Below, one piece after another: positions 13,566-24,155 of a stretch of DNA of 64,000 nt. Source of the DNA: Ceraceosorus guamensis (taxonomy: Eukaryota; Basidiomycota; Exobasidiomycetes; Ceraceosorales; Ceraceosoraceae). Both the position numbers and the translations under genes were made by a program. Each line of letters starts with the position of its first letter. Position 1 is the stretch's first letter. The stretch spans positions 249,419 through 313,418 of the forward strand of contig NW_020289996.1 of assembly GCF_003144195.1 (NCBI RefSeq), in the 5' to 3' direction. The notes under the pieces are model-generated. The model ran no database searches, had not been told where the DNA came from, and was given only the letters and a program-made list of their open reading frames with translations.

Positions 13566-14823
13566 ATGCTCTGGCGTCGCGAGGCCAACGCTAGCGCCTT
13601 CACGCTTTGTGCGGCCGCGCTGAGCTTGCTTGTCGAGTGTACAGCGAACTCAATGGGTAGCGCACATGCTACACATCTCGCGAGGTCAGAAACATACGCA
13701 CTGCGAAAGCGGGGCATGCCAGGATGGCGTCCAAACTCTTTGCCGTTCAGCCATCAGCCATTCGGCCATGTTCAAGGCTCGAATCCCTCAGCTCTGCGAG
13801 AAGAGGCCGGGCATCTGGCATCATTTGAAGCTCCTCCCTCGAATTTTGTACAGCGTCTCCACAGTACCTCGACCACCGATCCACATGGACATGCAACAGC
13901 TAGACATTTGGTCGAACTTGCACGGACGAGACACAACCCATTTCGAGCGATGTTAGACCTTCCAGCATCTGTGCACTTGCCAAATGATGCTCCGCATCTT
14001 CAAGAGCACAATTTTCTGCCTCCTCAAGGAAGCCAACCTTCGCGTCCTCAAGCGGAAATACCTCTGCGCCATCAAGAAGGCAAATCTTCACATCCTCAAG
14101 AGGGCCTCCCTCCGCGCCCCCAGAAGAGACTGAAAACTACCGTTGGCTCAAGCTCTATGCCGTTGCGAAAGGGACAGCACGATGAGAACAATGTAACTGA
14201 TGAAAATGGCTTAGAAATAAACTGGCGCGGGCGCGACCCGAAGGATGCGTGGAACAAAGACATTCGGACAGCTCTGGAGTGGCACCGAGACACTCATATG
14301 CCTGACATGCGGGCCTTCACTGTGAGTCCACACTCATAAATAAGGCTGCGGAGATTGAAGCCACGGACAAGACGCTGAGAGCGCTCCTTCTGGTCTCTGG
14401 CCTTGCTCAGGTTTACAGGTCTTGGAAAGAAGGGCGCGCAAAGGAGCCCCTTCCTCACTTTCAAGGGTTAGCGCCGACAGAAATCGCATTCGCATTCCAG
14501 CGGATGGAACGACCAGTCGTGGTCAAAAGCTTGAACCGAAAGGATACCACTTGATATATGGCGAGCCTGGCGAGCTCGCCGCACTGCCTGGAAGTCACGG
14601 CTCCATGATTCAGTCGCGGCTGCAGGATCCGACTTCTGGGGGCTTGGGCCAGTACAGTACCGGAGCTTCTTCTAGGGAGGCCAGGAACCAACCGTACTAT
14701 CAGGCGCACCCAAAGGCATTCATGACCGATTTGAGCGACTCGATGAAGGGCGTCAAGCACCCACGCACGCCAGCAACCAGGAAAACTCGCCTCAACAAGC
14801 TACAGCAAGATCAAGGGCAGTGA
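13566..14823 (+). CDS. Predicted secreted protein with octapeptide repeats
   Basis: Exon 1 (13566-14321) encodes 252 residues. The start MLWRREANASAFTLCAAALS has a hydrophobic core typical of a signal peptide, followed by a tribasic site before glycine (LRKR-G, residues 46-50) that resembles a Kex2 cleavage site. Residues 144-191 are six diverged octads, e.g. RPQAEIPL, RHQEGKSS, HPQEGLPP. A GTGAGT donor follows 14321. Two acceptors lie 8 nt apart: CAG ending at 14418 gives the model shown (386 residues, tail ending RKTRLNKLQQDQGQ), while CAG ending at 14410 gives YRSWKEGRAKEPLPHFQG and stops at 14554 (about 299 residues). The upstream acceptor has the better pyrimidine tract, so the C terminus is uncertain. 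No known family is recognised. It converges on the larger secreted repeat protein, which has the same signal peptide plus KR-G layout. Confidence 0.6.
13995..14138 (+). repeat. Six-copy 24-bp (octapeptide) coding repeat
   Basis: Six consecutive 8-codon units, HLQEHNFL, PPQGSQPS, RPQAEIPL, RHQEGKSS, HPQEGLPP and RPQKRLKT, with consensus [RH]PQEGxxx. Similarity is also visible in DNA (CCTCAAG at fixed spacing), so this is a diverged tandem repeat inside the coding exon. Confidence 0.7.
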
Positions 14824-15239
14824 AGCAAATTCTAGGTGCAGGAAAGAGAGCAGCACCTCCGAGAGCACATGGCCAGATTTCAGATACTTCAAAAGTGGCA
14901 GTGCAGTGCGCACACCTAATTCCTGCAGTCGTCTCTGCGGCCTGTTGTATTCGCATGCATTCCAGTACGTCAATTCCAAAATGATTGAATTGAAGCATGT
15001 CATCCTGCTCCACGCTCGATGTCGAGATGATGGAAGTCAGGTGAAGCGACAGAGACACTATGCATTCACGAATTGGGAACGTGTCTCACGCTGTCTGGAA
15101 GACCAGAGACCAAGAGCGTCACCAGGTGATGCTCATGATGGCAGGCTAAGCATCAGACACACGCTTCACCTAGGAACAAGTCACATCGCAGAAGACCTCG
15201 AAGTCCAAATTCATTGTGCGATGACATTGAGTTTGCGTA
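14824..15239. other. Shared 3' spacer between convergent secreted-protein genes
   Basis: About 415 nt with no supported coding region. It contains short open frames only and presumably holds the 3' ends of both transcripts. Confidence 0.4.
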
Positions 15240-18200
15240 TCACTCAGCACTCGGTCCAGATGGCGAGGCAGGCGCAGAGGAGCTTGCTGCATCTTTCGAC
15301 CCATTAGAAGGACGGCGAACACTTTGGCGCCAGGTAGCCAAGGCTTCTGCTGTTGCCTTTGGTAACAAGGCAACCGACTTCGAGTCGCCCGCGGTCCATG
15401 GGTTTGTCCGCGGTTTGTAGGTGTGTCCCGCCAAGCTTGCCATGGACTCCGCCCTTTCTCTGGCCATTTTCTTGACCTCATTTGTGGCTAGTGGGTGCTC
15501 AGCGAGATACTTTGCACGCTCGTCTGCTTCTGCTGCGGCCTGTCTGAGCTTTCTGACATGATAGTAACGGCCCTCTTTTCCCAAGTTCATGAGGGCTTGT
15601 GGCGTCATGCGAACTGCTCGATAAGGAACCTCCCACCGCTTTCCAACCGGACCATTAGTCTGGCTGAAGAAGTGCTGAGCTCTTGTGTGCGCGTTCTTCA
15701 GCAGGTGCTCGTGGCGTTCGGGATTCTTTTTCAAAAATTCGATATCTTGCAGTACCGTATCCAGCTTCTTACCACCGCGGTAACGTCGCTGATACGAAGA
15801 ATTCAAGTTGATGTCCGTGACCTTCTTCAAGGGTCTCGGCTCGAATGGGTGAGCATATTTACGCTGCAAACGCCTTGTCTTGGCTTCATCGCTTTCTGGC
15901 ATCGTGCTCAGTTTCGGTGGTCGTCCGCGAGGCCTGCCGCCGTACGAGCGATTTTGCTTTCGAGCTGGAGCCGATGTTGCACTCGACTCTGCTCCATTTG
16001 TAGAACTTTCTGGTGTTTGCACTTGCGCCGTGTGATCACTTTCGTGATGATCATCGTGCATGCGGCTTCGCTGCCCCTCGGAATGCGAAGATGACTGCAA
16101 GAGCGAGAGGCGCTGACAGCATCAGCAAAACGAGGAGTAGTTGCCGTGATGCAAACTCGAAATCTGTCCAGTCCGCACGCACCGGCTCGCGCGAAGAAGG
16201 AGCAACGTGCTGAGATGCGTGCGCACTATTGGATTCCATTGCTCGTGGAGGGTCGAAATAGTCAAGTACTTCGTGCGTCTTTGCGAGCGGCGAGGATGGC
16301 CCACCAACCAGATGGTGGTAGCCGTGCTCGAAGAAATCGTCCAGATGGCCCTCTTCATAGGCTCGCTGCTCCAAGACGGTGGTGGAGGAGCTCGGCCGTG
16401 CCACTCTTTTGCTCCCTGGTCTGGGTCCAGGCGGCAAAGGCGTGTGGGTGGCAAGGAACTTGGCGCGCCGATTCTGCCTGTACATGTAGCTTTTGTCAGG
16501 GTGGTCCCGATTATACTTGCCGGATGCCGAGAGTTCTTCGTACGACTTGACCTTACTACCATTAGGCAGCGGTTTGTCGATACGCTTGCGAGCCTGGTAC
16601 TTTTCCGTCCTCTGCGGATGAAGCCGCTTGTACTGGCCAGAAGCGCTTAATTCTTCAAAGGGCTTGACGTTCACACTCTTACTTCCAACAGGGCGCTACA
16701 AAGGCGAGATCGTCAGCGTGACGTGGCCTTTGTATCGTCGACCGTCAGACGCTCGCATGCGAGCAACAGCTTGCACTCACGCCTTGTGGTAAATAAGGCT
16801 CCGACGCTAGAGCTGCACGAGCTTCAGCCAATTCTTCGGGATTTGCACTGCCAGATTCTTCCATTGCAAGGATTTTCTGCTTCAGCATTCGCCTTCGCTT
16901 GTACTGCACATTCTTTTCTGGATGCAGACGATTGTACTGCGTTGATGCCGGAAGGCTCTCGAACGGCCGAGGGTCAATGGGTCGAGCAGCCTTAGGGGCT
17001 GACGGAGTTTCTTTTCGCTTTGCAGCCCATCTTCTGCGCGTATCCAGCGCTTTTTCGGGGTTCAGTCGGTTCCATTTTTGCGCTTTGCTCAGCTGATCGA
17101 AGGGCTTGTGCTTGTAGCCCATCGGAGTCTGTGGATGTTGGGGGAAAGGGAATGCCGTGAGTGTGCGTTGAGACGACAAGACCGCACGAAGCAACACTGA
17201 CTCCAAGATGGCCGCGGTAGCTGCCGCCAACGATCTCCTCTGGCTGCTGAGGGACCTCCTTGGAAACACGCGATGTTGATACACTTTGCGGGGAGAGCGA
17301 GGGTCCCTGAGGGCTAATTGGTAAGGGAGAAGATGGAACATGAGTAGCCTCGACAGGCAGCTGGACGTCCAGGCGAAGGTGAGGGTGTCAGTGCTGTTAA
17401 GACCCCACATCGCACCAGAAGACCTACCTCATTGAGATCAAAGTCCAAGACTTTTCGGGGAGCACCGCCGCTTTGGATAAGACTGGAAGGGCCAGCCTCA
17501 TGAGTAGGACTCAAACGCTCTGCGGCGTGCAGTGCCTGAGGGGCCCCTGAGTCCAAGAGGTGCGCGAGCTCAGATACCGGTGGACCACGCTTTGAAAGCT
17601 GCCATCCGGAGAGTGAACGACGTTCAACATGCGGGTGCGCTGTCGATGAGGGAGGGCTCTTGGAGCCGTCGGAGCTCTCTTGAGCTCTGATGTCCTCTTC
17701 TTGTCTCAATCTCCGCTCTCTCGCTCTTGCAGTCCTGCCTACATCTGGAGCTGGCATTTGATCCGGGTGATTTGGTAGTGCTCGTCCTGCCTGTGCGCGC
17801 CTATACGTGCCCGACCTACTCAGTGGTTTGTCTGAAAGTCGGCGACCTCTCTTGCCCGGGGGGAGGGGTGGTAGTCCTTGTTGAGCGCGAACTACATTCT
17901 CCTTGGCCCGCTCAAGACTTCTTGCGACTGATGCGGCCACCTTGTCGGCATTTTGGCGGCGCCAACGCGCGTAGGGCCCTAATTCATCGTCACGCTTGGG
18001 TCGTGGAGCACCGTGTTCATCGTAGGCCCAGGAACTGTTTCTTGGTCTGTCAGAGCGTACGGGGCGTATACCGGCTTCAGCATTCCTGAAGCGCCTAATC
18101 CGAAAGACTTTGCCCCATTCGGTGAGCTTGTCCCAGTCTTTCTTTGGGCGCACACTGCCCCAACCACCCGGCGGCTGCCAAGATTCGTCAGAGGTGAGGC

Positions 18201-18771
18201 CTGCATGGGAAGGTGCTCTGGCCAACGGGCTTGCACCGCCATCTTTTGCACTGTGTGGATGCGAGACGTACGAAGAGGCGATCTGAGAAGTAGCTTGTCG
18301 ATCGGTTCGAGGAGCGGCTTGGAGCCCATGAAAGCGTGGAAGCGCCTCATATGCCTCAGGAGCGTCGCGAATTGGTATCGCATCGCTGTGGCGATTCCCC
18401 ATAGAGGTCAAGGGATGGTGGAATTGCGTGCCTTGATCAGTATCCGTCAAGTGAGAGCGGGGCAACGAAGTAGAGTCGTGCTGCATGGGCCAGCTGGAGG
18501 GTATTCGGTCTGAGCCGCTCTGAGGCCGCCCAATATCCTGTAGCTGAGCGCCAGAAAGCTGAGCAGAGCGAGACGCATCGCTGCCGGGCGTGCCGTGGCC
18601 GAATCTTTGCGCGTTGCTTAGGATCTCCTCGAGACCACGTTTGTAGAGAAGCGTATCATCGCCATCCACCGAGATAGCTTGGCAGGGCCGACTTGCTGCA
18701 GCTGCGAGAGCAGTAGCTAGCAAAAAGCTACGGTAAGCAAGACTCCATCGAGGGAGACTTTGACGCCGCAT
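15240..18771 (-). CDS. Large predicted secreted modular protein with AT-hook
   Basis: Five exons (18771-17428, 17360-17202, 17128-16781, 16695-16183, 16094-15240), all separated by phase-0 introns, close to 1,072 residues. The N terminus MRRQSLPRWSLAYRSFLLAT...SRPCQA is a strong signal-peptide candidate, followed by a Kex2-like site (LLYKR-G, residues 42-46). Exons 3 and 4 each hold two copies of a 32-residue basic module (509-540, 555-586, 628-659, 667-698): [KR]-x-[FY]-[DE]-x-L-x(4)-[KQ]-[WY]-[NK]-R-x-x-P, then basic residues. A weaker copy starts at 211 (KDWDKLTEWGKVFR). Exon 5 begins with a His/Ser/Asp-rich stretch, then an AT-hook (RPRGRPPK, 842-849) and Lys/Arg-rich helices. The splice acceptor before exon 5 removes a false hydrophobic stretch. 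The exon 2 donor is GTCAGT, the least certain junction. No known family is recognised. Secretion with DNA binding suggests a host-nucleus effector, but this is inference; a KR-rich wall protein is an alternative. Confidence 0.72.
15912..15935 (-). other. AT-hook coding motif
   Basis: Encodes RPRGRPPK preceded by SYGG, matching the AT-hook core (GRP flanked by Arg/Lys and Pro) that binds the minor groove of AT-rich DNA. It lies in exon 5 of the secreted modular protein. Confidence 0.7.
16453..17107 (-). repeat. Four copies of a 32-residue coding module
   Basis: Copies at 17107-17012, 16969-16874, 16665-16570 and 16548-16453 read (first 20 residues) KPFDQLSKAQKWNRLNPEKA, RPFESLPASTQYNRLHPEKN, KPFEELSASGQYKRLHPQRT and KSYEELSASGKYNRDHPDKS, each followed by about 12 mostly basic residues. 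Pairs lie on separate exons, consistent with duplication of a two-module exon or intragenic duplication around an intron. Confidence 0.8.
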
Positions 18772-20114
18772 TGCGCAAGATGTACCATAAAGAGAGGACA
18801 CGCAGAATGTGCAAGGCCAGCTTGCTGAATAGCGTCCTCGAATGCCAGGGAAGAAAAGTATGAGACAAGAGCTGGTGGTTTGTGGTAAAGAGGAGAGCTT
18901 ATAAGAGACGCTGTCCAGGAGCGGGAGCGCAGGCGTTGCTTATGCCTTAGCCACAACAAGTGTGGCAGCGCCTCACAACGACTGACAGATTCGCAGCGGT
19001 CGCAGCGGTCGCAGCACTAGCAAATGCTCACCCCACTTGCCACGCCAATTGATGTGGTGTCTTCTTCGCCACAGCAACATTGAATGCGACACTCCACAAA
19101 CACCAACGCAGGCACGACTGCTTGAGCGGCGGAGGCAGCCAGTGGCAAGGCGGCAAAGCGAGTGGCGAGACCCGGTGCGCGCTTGTGGCGTGGACACCAA
19201 GACGCGCGGATTGGGCGGGGCAAAGAATCGAGTTGGCAACGCAACCGTGCTGCTCTTCACCACCTTCAGCACCTTCCAGTACGGCCTGAGTACGGCGTCG
19301 TGCCGCAAAGAGACACCCGCCCAGCCTACCGATTTTCCTTCGAATTCATGGGCGCTCTGACTCTTGACCTTCCGCGACCGGCAGGGTAAAGCCTTTGGGC
19401 GCCTCTCACCGTAGTGACGGAGTCACATATGTAGTACCGAACGACGCTGCGCGTGTCCATTCAGGATCCTGCGTGATTCGGACAGGGCTGCTTGACATTT
19501 GAGAAATTGCTCTCATCGTTTGCGTTTGATCCACCATCCACCATTGTTCCGGATACTCGCAGACTTCCAGAGCTCTTGCAAAAAGGCTTCATCAGGAGGT
19601 TGATTGTTCTTCACCTCGAAGCACAGGCCCAGAAGAACATCACGGCCGCATGGTCTATCGCCGTATAGCAGCGGATGATTCTTGATTCTGATTCAAGATT
19701 CTTAGATGTCGATTGTATGCCCACGTGATATTGCGTGCTAGCGCAGCCTGTGCCGGTCTCCCGCGCGCTCGATTGGACCCGAGCGAGAAAAGCCACACGC
19801 GCATGCATGCGACAGCAGCAGCTTATTGAAGCGTTGAACCAAACAACAAATAACGAGCTGCGATCTTGAATTGAATGGAATTTTAATTGGCAAAAAGAAA
19901 AAGGAAAAGACGCAGAGCGGCTTCCCGCAAAGGCCGAGCAGCAGATGAGCTCACGCGCGCCCAAATTTGCGACTTCTTCTCGCTGCGCGTGACCTGGAGT
20001 CAAGAGTGTGATTGGGGCTCAGTCATCAACCAGCAGCCACTGCTCCCTCTCCATCCTCATCCCCTACACACGTCAAATCACTCCTCACCTCAGCCTCGCG
20101 TTCACAAGATCACG
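18772..20114. other. Divergent intergenic region upstream of MET10
   Basis: About 1.3 kb between divergent start codons. Short open frames (for example 19037-19360) look random. An alternating GATTCTTGATTCTGATTCAAGATTC stretch lies near 19678-19700 and a CACGTG site at 19722. An open frame in phase with MET10 extends upstream to 19887 but has no ATG before 20115. Confidence 0.45.
19722..19728. promoter_or_regulatory. Candidate Cbf1-type site (CACGTGA) upstream of MET10
   Basis: CACGTGA here is TCACGTG on the other strand, the core bound by Cbf1/Met4 at yeast sulfur-assimilation genes. It lies 393 nt upstream of the MET10 ATG. CACGTG also occurs elsewhere in the window (near 32223, 37772 and 61263), so its presence alone is weak evidence. 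Confidence 0.35.
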
Positions 20115-23100
20115 ATGGCCACGGTACATGCGAACGCTCCGTTTGGCACGGCAGCCATCTTCGCCGGTGGTCTGGCTGTAGGCATCGGAGGTGCTCTTGC
20201 TCTCTCTCGAGCATCCTTCGCTCCAAGCCGCAAAGTCACCCGTAGCACGCGCGACAAAGCCGCAAAAGTGCTCGGTAGTGGCAGCGCACGTACTGCTGAT
20301 GAGACTACCAAGTTGGACGACGTGGACCCTACGAGGTTTGGAGCCGACGCTGCAAAGCCCGCGCTGAGCAAACAAGAAGAGGCTGCTCAGCCCGCCAAAC
20401 TCGTAGCCCAGGAGCTTGGCGTCGTCCCCAACAGTCGACCCGCGCAAGATGCTGCACGTATCCTCGACACACGTATGAACCTCAGCGGTTCCGACACCAA
20501 ATCAACCGAAGAAGTGGCCTCCAAGTCCGACGCTCCAGTATGGCTCACTGGTTTGCCACAGGCCGAGCTGAAGGCTACAAGTGCAGGCTTGATCGAACAG
20601 CTGGCTTACCGCTCATCCAACTCGCTCTTTGTCTACGAGTCAGCCACCAACGCCGGCTTTGGAGCGTGGGCTGAGCGCGAGGCGAAAGAAGCGGTAGCCA
20701 AAGGCTGGGTGGCGGGCAGACCCTGTGTCTTCAGTCTGCAGACCCGTGGAGGTGCCGGAAATGCCATCGCTGGCTATGTGGCGGAGAAGGGAACGACGAG
20801 CGGCGCACCAGCAGCATTGAAAAAAGTGGTCAGTGCCCTGACCAATGCTCAAGGCTTGGTGGCGATGGCTCCCACACTCGCTGCGCTGCCACCATCGGAT
20901 TCCAGGCTCGTCATTCACGCCAGCGCAGCTTCCCAGGCCGTCGATCACGACGACAACCTGCGGGTGGCTAATGACTACGCCAGCGTGCTCGGCGCCACGG
21001 CTGCTCTTACGGGAGCCAGCCCCGTGGGCGCCCCGGACTTTGCAGTCATTCTCTCTGCTGGCCGTCAAGAAGCCGTCGACGTCGCTGCTTCCATCTACGA
21101 AGCTGGCACGCAAGAGCACGCTGTCCACGTCTTCGATGGCGCCTACTCGGCTCGCGAAGTAGCAGCACTGTCCGAGCCGACCCTTGGAAGCGGAACAGCA
21201 ACTTCCATTAGCGCAGCCCTTGGCCGTCGTGGTCTTTCTCACTTTGATTACTACGGCGCTGCAGATGCTACGTCCGTGATTGTGATGCCAAATGGCTCTC
21301 ACGCTAGCGCCGCTCGTGCTCTGCTCTCCCGGAGCGGTGTAGCAGAGAAGGTTGGCATCCTTGCTGTTCGTGTGCTGCGCCCTTGGAGCGACGACGACCT
21401 TCTGGCTGCCTTGCCAGCTTCTGTCAAGCGCGTCTTTGTTGTCGACGAGTTGCGTTCAGGCGCATCTGGCGTTCTGTTCGACGATGTGCAGGCAGCTCTG
21501 CTCAATGACTTTACCAGCGGCATCGTTCGCGCTGTTCAGCCTCTTGCTTTCTCCGCTGGACAGACCATCTCGGCAGGCCAATGGGTCTCGCTCTTCCGGG
21601 CGGCTGCATCTGGCCCAATCAGCAGCCTTGCCACCGTCTTCGCTGAAAGCGTGGCAACACCAGCGGGTCTACTTGGTGCTCAGCGCGTCGTCAGCTTCTT
21701 GGACGGCGACGCTTCTCCAACATCCTACACCGGTCGACTGCTCGCACGTGCGCTGCGCTCTCGCACGACTGGCGAAGGTAGTCGCATCATCTCTCGCTTC
21801 GATAACTTTAGCGTTGGAGGCGTAGTACGTTCGGATGTTGTCCTCGGTAATCCTGGAGATGACATCTTCCCCGCTCATCTGGCTACAGAAGGAGGAATTC
21901 ACGCTCTTGTAGTCGGCGACATTAGCTGTCTGAAGGGTGTCAATGCGTTCGGTGACCTGGCCTCCGGCGCGACGGTCATTCTGAATGCGCCAGGCTGGGA
22001 GGTGGAGGAGGTGCCCACGAAGCTGTCGCCCGTCGACTTGCAAGCCCTCGCATCGGCGCGTGCGCGAGTTGTCCTCGTTGACGCCACTGCCACAGCAGAC
22101 AAGCTGGCTGGCGGCGCCAAGTCTCCAGCATTGACCAAAGAGGTGGCAGCGGCTGTGCTCCTCGCTGTGTACCTCAATGCCCACAGCGGACTCGGTCTCG
22201 ATGACTCTGTTGTCCTGCTGCAGCGTATTCTGGGCGTTGCGCCTCTCGGACCTGGTGGACTGCCTGCCCTTGTCGAAGCAGCTCATGCAGCAGTGCAACC
22301 TGTCCAATACGAGGAAGCAGCTTGGGCTAGCACTTCAGCCGACGCCACTGCCAGTGCGGCTGCATCGGGCCGGGCGTCTGCTGGACGATACAACTCCTTT
22401 ACGGCCAATTTGGACGCTGCAGCTCTTGCTGCTGCTGACGGCACCATTCCAACCTCGAGAGCCACTTGGGCCCTCCCGGCTTGGCAAAATCTCTTTTCGG
22501 AGGCTTACGGTCTGGACGACAAGTCTTTGCGACCCGACCTGCACGAGCAAACATGGGTGGTCAAGGTGACAGAGAATCGTCGTCTGACACCGGTCGACTA
22601 CGACCGCAACGTCTTCCACATGGAGCTCAGCACGGCAGGTACCGACCTCAAGTACGAAGTGGGAGAGGCCCTCGGTGTGCACGGCTGGAACGATGAGCAA
22701 GAAGTAAAGGAATTCTTGGAGTGGTACGGAGCAAAGGGAGAAGAGGTGATCAGCATTCCCAGCTTGAACGATCCCGCTCGTTTCGAGACCCGCACCGTCT
22801 TCCAGCTGCTGCAGCAACGCCTGGACATCTTCGGCAAACCAGGCAAACGCTTCTACGAGTTCCTCGGCCAGGTCGCGAAGGATAGAGATGATGCTCGCTG
22901 GCTCAAATTCATTGCCGCAGCAGAGGGTAATGCGACATTCAAGAAGTTGTCCGAAGTCGAGACTGTCACGTATGCGGACGTTCTTCGCATGTTCCCCTCT
23001 GCTCGTCCTTCCCTGGAGCAGCTCCTGACCGAGATTTCGCCCATCGAGCCTCGTCACTACTCCATCGCTTCGGCTCAGTCAGCTGTGGGCGAGAGTGTTC

Positions 23101-23795
23101 ATTTGCTCGTCGTCACGGTGGACTGGCTCACTCCGAGCGGATCGCCCAGGTTTGGACAATGCACGCGCTACTTGACCAACCTCAAAGTGGGAGATCAAGT
23201 GACCGTCTCTCTCAAGCCGTCCATCATGAAGCTGCCACCTCTGACCACTCAGCCCATCATCATGGCTGGTTTGGGAACTGGTGCTGCTCCCTTCAGAGCA
23301 TACATTCAGGCTAGAGATGTGCAGCGTAAGCAGGGCTTGCCTATTGGCCCTCTCATCTATTGCTTCGGTTCTCGTTACGAGGCTAGCGAGTTCTTGTACG
23401 GCGAGGAGCTCAAGGCGTATGAGCGGGATGGTCTGATCACTCTGCTCACTGCCTTCTCTCGAGACCAAAAGCACAAAATGTGAGTGTCGCCTGACGTAGT
23501 TCCCTTCCGTGACGCGTATTCACGCGATTGCACCCCACGTCTTGCTTTGCCCTGCCCCTTCAGCTACATTCAAGACCGTATCAGGGAGCACAGCGCGACC
23601 ATTGCCAAGCTGCTGACTGCGTCCAACGAGGCAGACAAAGGTTATGCCTGCTTGTGTGGACCCACGTGGCCAGTACCAGACGTGACGCAGGCTTTGATTG
23701 ATGGCTTCACGGACCAAGGCATGCCCGCTGATGAAGCGACTGCCAAGATTGAGAGCTTGAAAGAGGAGGAGAGGTACGTGTTGGAAGTCTACTAG
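20115..23795 (+). CDS. MET10: Sulfite reductase [NADPH] flavoprotein component
   Basis: Two exons (20115-23479, 23564-23795) give 1,198 residues; the junction reads QKHK-I-YIQDRI. With the hemoprotein subunit (Met5 type), the enzyme reduces sulfite to sulfide with NADPH in sulfate assimilation. The middle of the protein resembles the pyruvate-ferredoxin oxidoreductase-like region of fungal Met10. The C-terminal third is a ferredoxin-reductase module: FAD-binding EPRHYSIASA (about residue 978), LKPSIMKLPP, the NADP site MAGLGTGAAPFRAYIQ, YCFGSRYEASEFLYGEEL and the terminal YVLEVY. Length is somewhat above yeast Met10 (about 1,035). The N terminus has an unusual hydrophobic segment (residues about 10-31, GTAAIFAGGLAVGIGGALAL) followed by basic residues, which could be a membrane anchor or targeting sequence. 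Start chosen as the only ATG before the conserved region. Confidence 0.94.
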
Positions 23796-24155
23796 ATTCT
23801 TCCTCCCCTCTTGTCTTCTTCTCCTGGGCTTTGCTGGATTAGCAGTAGGCCCTTTGGAACATGGACGCGCTTGTGCAATGTATACGTGTGAATCTGTTGG
23901 CATGAGTGTGAGGATCTCTTCGTCCCGGAGCGTGCGCTTGTAGTTTGGACAGTGTCTCTCACTGGGGGGATGAGCCCGGCCGCAGCACCAAGTGGGGCCA
24001 AGTCATCCATTGGAGGTCTGGAAGGCATTTCCGAAATACATTACATACGCAGCGACACGAGATGTCCATTGAGATGTGCTAGTGAGAGGGCAACGATGAT
24101 CCAGCGACTTGATGCCCCGCCGACGATGCGCTCACTTACCCCCGTACCTCCTGAC
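23796..24155. other. Shared 3' spacer of MET10 and NMN adenylyltransferase genes
   Basis: 360 nt between convergent stop codons. No coding potential is supported and no hairpin or repeat stands out. Confidence 0.4.

Noticed and set aside
13780-13800. tRNA B-box-like GGCTCGAATCCC
   Set aside because: It lies inside the secreted-protein exon and has no matching A-box or cloverleaf arms.
16051-16182. Transmembrane-like stretch LLLVLLMLSAPLALAVIFAF in the secreted repeat gene
   Set aside because: It lies in a predicted intron (GTGCGT donor at 16182, CTTGCAG acceptor at 16095); splicing keeps phase and continues into exon 5, whereas reading through soon hits a stop.
19887-20114. Upstream extension of the MET10 frame
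   Set aside because: Begins at TTG and contains no ATG before 20115; composition is leader-like.
20640-21302. 220-codon minus-strand open frame inside MET10
   Set aside because: Shadow of the strongly coding plus strand.
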